A stretch of DNA of 39,408 bases from an uncultured Bacteroides sp. GTDB taxonomy: Bacteria > Bacteroidota > Bacteroidia > Bacteroidales > Bacteroidaceae. Below the pieces are notes generated by a model. That model was not told the origin of the DNA, searched no databases, and saw only the letters and a list, made by a program, of their open reading frames with translations. Positions 35,607 through 39,408 of the stretch are shown here, one piece after another. Both the position numbers and the translations under genes were made by a program. Location: contig CAMWGU010000018.1 of assembly GCA_947173895.1 (NCBI GenBank), forward strand, positions 1-39,408, given 5' to 3'. Each line of letters opens with the position of its first letter. Positions within the stretch are counted from its first letter, which is position 1.

Positions 35607-35899
35607 TCCTCAAGAATATAAATATCTTCATTAGACTTCTTCATCAGATACTTCTCACGCGCAATTTTCTCCAAATATTCCGGATTGGTGGTCAGTTCCT
35701 TCAGCTGCTCTGTATCCTTCTCATACTGCCTTTTGTATTTTTCAATCTCACTATTCAGCATACTGATTTCACTACGATACTTTATCCGCTGCAACCAGCT
35801 GTTTTCATCCAAAAAACCTATTACCACCAAAAACGTCAGCACCGTAATCATATACTTATGATATCGGATGTAGTTCCATATTGTCAATAACTTGCTCAT
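35603..35899 (-). CDS. Septum formation initiator (DivIC/FtsB-like) protein
   Basis: From ATG 35899 (MSKLLTIWNY) this 98-residue protein has one membrane segment (MITVLTFLVVIGFLD). A periplasmic coiled coil follows (ISMLNSEIEKYKRQYEKDTEQLKEL), ending with NPEYLEKIAREKYLMKKSNEDIYIL, the FtsB/DivIC signature. Proteins of this type link FtsL and FtsQ in the divisome. An upstream ATG at 35944 is excluded because a -7 box TATCTTTG (35932-35925) lies between the two candidates. The gene is divergent from dnaX and overlaps the small membrane protein gene downstream. Confidence 0.9.
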   Translation of the reverse strand: MSKLLTIWNYIRYHKYMITVLTFLVVIGFLDENSWLQRIKYRSEISMLNSEIEKYKRQYEKDTEQLKELTTNPEYLEKIAREKYLMKKSNEDIYILEE

Positions 35900-35924
35900 G
35901 CCACAAATACCTTTTTGATTTTTG

Positions 35925-35932
35925 CAAAGATA
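35925..35932 (-). promoter_or_regulatory. -7 promoter element for the DivIC-like operon
   Basis: The minus strand reads TATCTTTG, 26 bases before the ATG at 35899. It decides the start-codon choice for that gene. Confidence 0.55.
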
Positions 35933-35976
35933 GAAATATTTCAAGCAATCCTGCCTATAAAAACGGATAATTTATG

Positions 35977-35984
35977 TACTTTTG
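35977..35984 (+). promoter_or_regulatory. -7 promoter element for dnaX
   Basis: TACTTTTG matches TAnnTTTG and lies 34 bases before ATG 36018. It overlaps an in-frame TTG at 35982, which is therefore unlikely to be the start. Confidence 0.55.
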
Positions 35985-36017
35985 CAAAACTCATTTTTAG
36001 AAAAAGAAACTCCGCCT

Positions 36018-37832
36018 ATGGAAAACTATATTGTATCGGCACGCAAGTACCGCCCCGCTACATTCGAATCGGTAGTGGGACAGCGCGCATTGACCACTAC
36101 CCTGAAAAATGCTATTGCTACAGGCAAACTGGCACACGCCTACCTGTTCTGCGGACCTCGTGGAGTAGGAAAAACGACTTGTGCACGCATCTTTGCCAAA
36201 ACCATCAACTGCCAGACCCCTACACCTGACGGAGAAGCCTGCAATCAATGTGAATCCTGCCTAGCATTCAACGAACAACGTTCGTACAACATACATGAGC
36301 TGGATGCCGCCAGCAACAATTCGGTAGAAGACATACGCTCGCTGATAGAACAGGTGCGCATTCCGCCACAAATCGGCAAATACAAAGTCTATATCATCGA
36401 TGAAGTCCATATGCTGTCCCAAGCCGCTTTCAATGCTTTTCTGAAAACATTGGAAGAACCGCCACACCATGCTATCTTCATCCTGGCCACCACCGAGAAG
36501 CACAAGATATTGCCTACCATCCTAAGCCGTTGCCAAATCTATGACTTCAACCGTATCGGCATCAAAGACACCATCGAACATTTGCAATACGTAGCCCGGT
36601 TGGAACATATCAACGCTGAACCCGAAGCATTGACAGTCATCGCACAGAAAGCCGACGGTGGTATGCGTGACGCGCTCTCCATTTTCGACCAGGTAGTCAG
36701 CTTTACAGGCGGCAACATTACTTATAAGAGTGTAATCGAAAATCTGAATGTACTGGATTACGAATACTATTTCAGACTAACCGAATTGCTACTCGAAAAC
36801 AAAGTACCCGAATCCATGTTGCTGTTCAATGAGGTATTGAAAAAAGGATTTGACGGTAGCCATTTCATCACCGGACTGTCCTCGCATTTCCGCGACCTGC
36901 TGGTAAGTAAAGACCCTTCTACCCTGCAACTGCTGGAAGTAGGGGCAAGCATACGCGAACACTATCAGGCACAAACACAAAAGTGCGACCAAAAATTCTT
37001 GTATCGTGCCATGAAACTATGCAACGACTGCGATTTGAACTATCGTGCCAGCAAGAACAAACGCCTTTTGGTAGAGCTGACCCTAATCCAGTGTGCCCAA
37101 CTCACCTTGCCTGATGCCGATGATGTGAGTGGTGGGCGTAGCCCCAAAAAGACACTAAAACCCCTATTCACGCAGCAAGCGGCTACTATAACCGCCACAC
37201 AGCCACAGCCTCAGACTCATGCTGCCGCTGCCCCGACTACAGCAACTGCCACCCCAACGACTCAGCCACAGGGTGCCGCTGCCAATGCAACAAATGCAGA
37301 ACGTCACAATCCGTTGCCCCAAGCCAAAGAAGAGAAAAAGATTCCGGTGTTCAAGGCAGGATCGCTCGGCATATCCCTACGCCGCCCTTTGCGTGAACAG
37401 CAAACGGCCGAAAAGACAAATACAAAAGTCTTCACAACGAGTAGCGCAAGCGATGCCACATACGAAGATTATATCTTCAACGAAAAAGATCTGGACTATT
37501 ACTGGCGCGAATTTGCCACCACCCTTCCCAAAGAAGAGAAGGCCAACTCTGCACGAATGATGAACATGCATCCGCGTTTGTTGAATGATACGACTTTCGA
37601 AGTAACGGTAGACAATGACATGGTGGAAAAATACATGAAGCAACTGATTCCGGCAATCCAGAATCACCTGCGCGAACGCCTTCACAACCGGAAAATCACC
37701 ATGACGACACGCATAAGCGCGCCCACTGAAAACATCCGCGCTTACAGCCAGGTAGAACGTTTCCAGATAATGAGCAAGAAAAATCCAAACCTGCAAAGAC
37801 TAAAAGAAGCATTGGGACTGGAACTGTCATAA
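36018..37832 (+). CDS. dnaX: DNA polymerase III subunit gamma/tau
   Basis: This clamp-loader ATPase of the replisome has 604 residues from ATG 36018 (MENYIVSARKYRPATFESVVGQ). The Walker A is GPRGVGKTT, the four-cysteine zinc module is in the CNQCESC region, Walker B is IIDEVHM and the sensor is in LATTEKHKILPTILSRCQ. The AAA+ core occupies about residues 1-350. A low-complexity linker rich in A, T, P and Q spans about 385-430, and a C-terminal domain follows. I see no classical slippery sequence for a shorter gamma form; the best candidate has only five A residues. It is divergent from the DivIC-like gene. Confidence 0.96.
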   Translation: MENYIVSARKYRPATFESVVGQRALTTTLKNAIATGKLAHAYLFCGPRGVGKTTCARIFAKTINCQTPTPDGEACNQCESCLAFNEQRSYNIHELDAASNNSVEDIRSLIEQVRIPPQIGKYKVYIIDEVHMLSQAAFNAFLKTLEEPPHHAIFILATTEKHKILPTILSRCQIYDFNRIGIKDTIEHLQYVARLEHINAEPEALTVIAQKADGGMRDALSIFDQVVSFTGGNITYKSVIENLNVLDYEYYFRLTELLLENKVPESMLLFNEVLKKGFDGSHFITGLSSHFRDLLVSKDPSTLQLLEVGASIREHYQAQTQKCDQKFLYRAMKLCNDCDLNYRASKNKRLLVELTLIQCAQLTLPDADDVSGGRSPKKTLKPLFTQQAATITATQPQPQTHAAAAPTTATATPTTQPQGAAANATNAERHNPLPQAKEEKKIPVFKAGSLGISLRRPLREQQTAEKTNTKVFTTSSASDATYEDYIFNEKDLDYYWREFATTLPKEEKANSARMMNMHPRLLNDTTFEVTVDNDMVEKYMKQLIPAIQNHLRERLHNRKITMTTRISAPTENIRAYSQVERFQIMSKKNPNLQRLKEALGLELS

Positions 37833-37866
37833 GCCTGATGGCTGTTTGCAGATTCTCCCATACAAT

Positions 37867-38275
37867 TCAGACTATGAATTGACAGTATGTCATCAACATC
37901 AATTCAGCAACCATACAATATTCATACGAAACCTCAAAAGGAAACTCTATTCCCAAATCGATTGCCTTACGATAACCAAATCGCGGATAGTAATCTTTAT
38001 GACCAGCAACACGGCAGTTCCATATCCAAGAAGTGCCGCTCTTTTATGAGCTTCCTTGATTAACATACCTCCTATCCCCATATTCTGAAATTCCGGTAAG
38101 ACAGCAAGAGGAGCAACACTTAATGATGTTACCGACTTAATGCCTGAATCTATTTTCACTTCAGTAAGCAATATGTATCCAACTATTTTTTTATCTGTGG
38201 TTTCAGCCACTAATGACAATTGCGGTATATATGTCTCTGAGATATGAAGACGTTCTGTCTAATTGTAATCTCCAT
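37867..38275 (-). pseudogene. Degraded GNAT N-acetyltransferase
   Basis: The minus strand opens with ATG at 38275 (MEITIRQN), the usual start of a GNAT acetyltransferase. It then jumps frame to RLHISETYIPQLSLVAETTDKKIVGYIL, so about 35-40 codons appear to be lost at the junction. The acetyl-CoA-binding loop is present (PEFQNMGIGGMLIKEA). After AVLL the frame shifts again. Adding one base restores GHKDYYPRFGYRKAIDLGIEFPFEV, a typical GNAT ending, with the stop at 37867. The 90-codon open frame 37947-38219 is what remains in the middle. An active enzyme is not expected. Confidence 0.82.
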
Positions 38276-38342
38276 TGCGACCTGCTTGTTTAGAAGCTGT
38301 TTTGAAATGATAAAACTGTTTATATTTATCTATAAATCAACC

Positions 38343-38392
38343 GGTTAATTAAAATAATTTTCGTAACTTTATGCAGATAAAATTATTTAACC
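38343..38392 (-). repeat. AT-rich inverted repeat downstream of higA
   Basis: GGTTAA and ATAATTTT on the left match AAAATTAT and TTAACC on the right, with a short extra stretch in the left arm. It lies between the higA stop and the GNAT pseudogene and may end the higBA transcript. No gene is seen in 38276-38421. Confidence 0.4.
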
Positions 38393-38421
38393 ACCTCATA
38401 CAAAAGGGCTTATTTTTTTCC

Positions 38422-38787
38422 TTATACTCCCAATACTATATTTGCATCAATATTCAACTTCCGGCTTATTTCTCTCGCAACTTTCAGCGTTGGTTCACAC
38501 TTCCCGGAAATATAATCACTGAGACGCGAAGGGCTGACACCAACTAATTTTGCAAGTGACTTCTGATTCAACCCCATTTCATACATGCGAAGTTTAAGAA
38601 CATCAGCAAGTGAAGGTTCTCCTAAAGAAAAATGTTCTTCGGAATAATCGGCAACTAAATTAGACAGAAGTTCTAATTCTATGCTGTTTGGGTCACTCAA
38701 AGGAGTATCATCTTTCACCAATGGAAGAAGTTCCTCTACTCTTTTCACCGCCCATTCATACTGGGTTTGATTTTCTATCTTTGTCAT
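38422..38787 (-). CDS. higA: HigA-family antitoxin (HTH/XRE)
   Basis: This 121-residue protein has a helix-turn-helix in its C-terminal half (RMYEMGLNQKSLAKLVGVSPSRLSDYISGKCEPTLKVAREISRKL). The N-terminal half is acidic and probably wraps the toxin. It follows the toxin gene by 4 bases, which is the reverse toxin-first order typical of higBA. It should neutralise HigB and, with it, repress the operon. A 9-bp inverted repeat overlapping the promoter at 39119-39147 is a candidate operator. The region on either side is decayed, consistent with an accessory locus. Confidence 0.88.
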   Translation of the reverse strand: MTKIENQTQYEWAVKRVEELLPLVKDDTPLSDPNSIELELLSNLVADYSEEHFSLGEPSLADVLKLRMYEMGLNQKSLAKLVGVSPSRLSDYISGKCEPTLKVAREISRKLNIDANIVLGV

Positions 38788-38791
38788 AATC

Positions 38792-39085
38792 CTAAATATT
38801 AGCGCAATCTATTTTATCATATTCCCTATGAGTGCCAATAAAGCGAATATACACAAACTGAATGATGAATTTGATCACTACCACCAAACGATAGTTGTTA
38901 CCTTTGATGTTGAAAACATAGTGTTGATTACCTACATAGTCAACGCTATTAAATGTTTTCTTAATATCGGCAAAGCAAGTCCACTTGCTTCTTTTCACAA
39001 TAGTAGTCCATTCTTGTAAAGCAACCCTTGAATCAGGATGGTTTTCTGCATATTCTTTTAATGCTTGTTCGGTAAATATTCTCAT
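38792..39085 (-). CDS. higB: HigB-family toxin (RelE-like mRNA interferase)
   Basis: This 97-residue protein fits the HigB toxin family: MRIFTEQALKEYAENHPDSRVALQEWTTIVKRSKW, then FNSVDYVGNQHYVFNIKGNNYRLVV and FVYIRFIGTHREYDKI. Such toxins cut mRNA at the ribosome. The conserved basic and His residues of the GTHREYD end are kept, so it looks active. It is the first gene of the pair and has a well-formed promoter at 39139-39108. The operon probably aids plasmid, island or phage-related stability, but here it sits next to chromosome housekeeping genes. Confidence 0.9.
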   Translation of the reverse strand: MRIFTEQALKEYAENHPDSRVALQEWTTIVKRSKWTCFADIKKTFNSVDYVGNQHYVFNIKGNNYRLVVVIKFIIQFVYIRFIGTHREYDKIDCANI

Positions 39086-39107
39086 TGGTTACTCAATTAT
39101 CTAGGCA

Positions 39108-39139
39108 CAAAGATATATAATATAATTCTATAATTCAAA
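39108..39139 (-). promoter_or_regulatory. Promoter of higBA
   Basis: On the minus strand TTTG (39139-39136) is followed after 20 bases by TATCTTTG (39115-39108), a full consensus match, 22 bases before the higB start codon. Confidence 0.75.
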
Positions 39140-39147
39140 ATTATATT
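39119..39147 (-). promoter_or_regulatory. Candidate HigA operator
   Basis: AATATAATT (39119-39127) and AATTATATT (39139-39147) form a perfect 9-bp inverted repeat with an 11-base spacer. The pair covers the promoter spacer and touches the -33 box. Its size and place suit a dimeric HTH repressor, but the region is AT-rich and chance pairing is possible. Confidence 0.45.
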
Positions 39148-39160
39148 CTAATATTTATAA

Positions 39161-39316
39161 TTAAAAGAACAGGAAAGCAGCGTTATATCCCTTGAAATGA
39201 TATCCGTGATGCCCACCGCTACATTCCTGAAGGTCACAACTGAAAGCGTTATGATCTAATCTTCTGAAAGCCAAACAGACAGTCTGACTTTCTTCGCAAG
39301 CCACTAAGACATTCAT
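39161..39316 (-). pseudogene. N-terminal remnant of a phage-type methyltransferase-like gene
   Basis: An open frame from ATG 39316 gives 51 residues beginning MNVLVACEESQTVCLAF, then LDHNAFSCDLQECSGGHHGYHFKGY, and ends in an unrelated AAFLFF. This closely follows the start of a family of phage and mobile-element proteins annotated as DNA cytosine methyltransferase-like, where CSGGHPEWH and a GD motif normally follow. The rest of the gene is absent; higBA's promoter region begins right after. It is too short for the usual length listing but the similarity is clear to me. It marks an old mobile element at this end. Confidence 0.65.
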
Positions 39317-39356
39317 AAGGATTAAAAGATTATTGTGATTTTATGGTTAATGTAAT

Positions 39357-39389
39357 GGAGGTGTGTCAAAATGCACATCTCCTTTTTTT
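39357..39389 (+). terminator. Rho-independent terminator at the right end
   Basis: GGAGGTGTG (39357-39365) pairs with CACATCTCC (39374-39382) with one G-T pair, followed by seven T residues (39383-39389). No plus-strand gene in the window feeds it, so it may belong to a lost gene. Confidence 0.7.
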
Positions 39390-39408
39390 ATGCACAAAGC
39401 CCCGACTT

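Noticed and set aside
37130-37170. Possible programmed frameshift in dnaX giving a shorter gamma subunit
   Set aside because: The A run has only five A residues before G and no clear downstream structure, so it does not meet the A AAA AAG pattern.
37947-38219. Intact 90-codon GNAT gene
   Set aside because: Both ends show frame breaks. The missing N-terminal and C-terminal parts of the domain are still readable in other frames, so it is a pseudogene fragment.

Overview
The window looks like a chromosomal segment from a gut Bacteroidales bacterium, most likely Bacteroides/Phocaeicola. I base this on promoters of the TTTG-N20-TAnnTTTG type, Bacteroidetes-restricted families (NigD-like lipoprotein, HU-related 'histone-like' protein, DUF4369, DUF4136, S46 dipeptidyl-peptidases), many lipoproteins with short signal peptides, and the lack of strong Shine-Dalgarno sequences. 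I saw no rRNA, tRNA, CRISPR array, insertion sequence or complete prophage. The species is an inference.

Layout. 1-1312 (minus): an ECF sigma factor and a translationally coupled single-pass membrane protein that runs off the left edge. 1472-2260 (plus): a NigD-like lipoprotein. 2395-3211 (plus): an HU-like DNA-binding protein whose leader carries four palindromes spaced exactly 22 bp apart. 3338-6717 (minus): tsaC, a ClC chloride channel/antiporter with CBS domains, and fmt. 6900-8063 (minus): nagA. 8148-17189 (minus): an efflux operon in the order membrane-fusion protein, RND, TolC, RND. Its first gene is broken by an exact 190-bp tandem duplication. 17512-20917 (plus): a DUF418 membrane protein and a TPR protein. 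21195-24774 (plus): envelope genes, namely an S41 protease, an NlpE-like lipoprotein without the CxxC motif (preceded by a second four-palindrome, 22-bp array), a DUF4136 lipoprotein and a beta-barrel protein. 24930-29864 (plus): a polyprenol-phosphate glycosyltransferase, dihydroorotase, a stand-alone methionine-synthase reactivation domain, a metallophosphoesterase and an acyltransferase. 29875-30573 (minus): a DUF4369 lipoprotein. 30767-35118 (plus): two adjacent S46 dipeptidyl-peptidases, one DPP7-like and one DPP11-like. 35262-35899 (minus): a DivIC-like protein and a small membrane protein. 36018-37832 (plus): dnaX. 37867-39316 (minus): a decayed region with a GNAT pseudogene, a higBA toxin-antitoxin pair with a candidate operator, and a 51-codon remnant of a phage-type methyltransferase-like gene.

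How the genes fit together. Most of the window is housekeeping (tRNA modification, formylation, pyrimidine synthesis, DNA polymerase, division) mixed with envelope and peptide-scavenging genes. The two S46 peptidases should release dipeptides with complementary P1 specificity. The efflux operon should be non-functional, or reversibly off, in this clone because the adaptor protein is frameshifted.

The most notable observations are the 190-bp duplication, which could revert by recombination, and the two unrelated-sequence arrays that share the same geometry of four palindromes at a 22-bp period.
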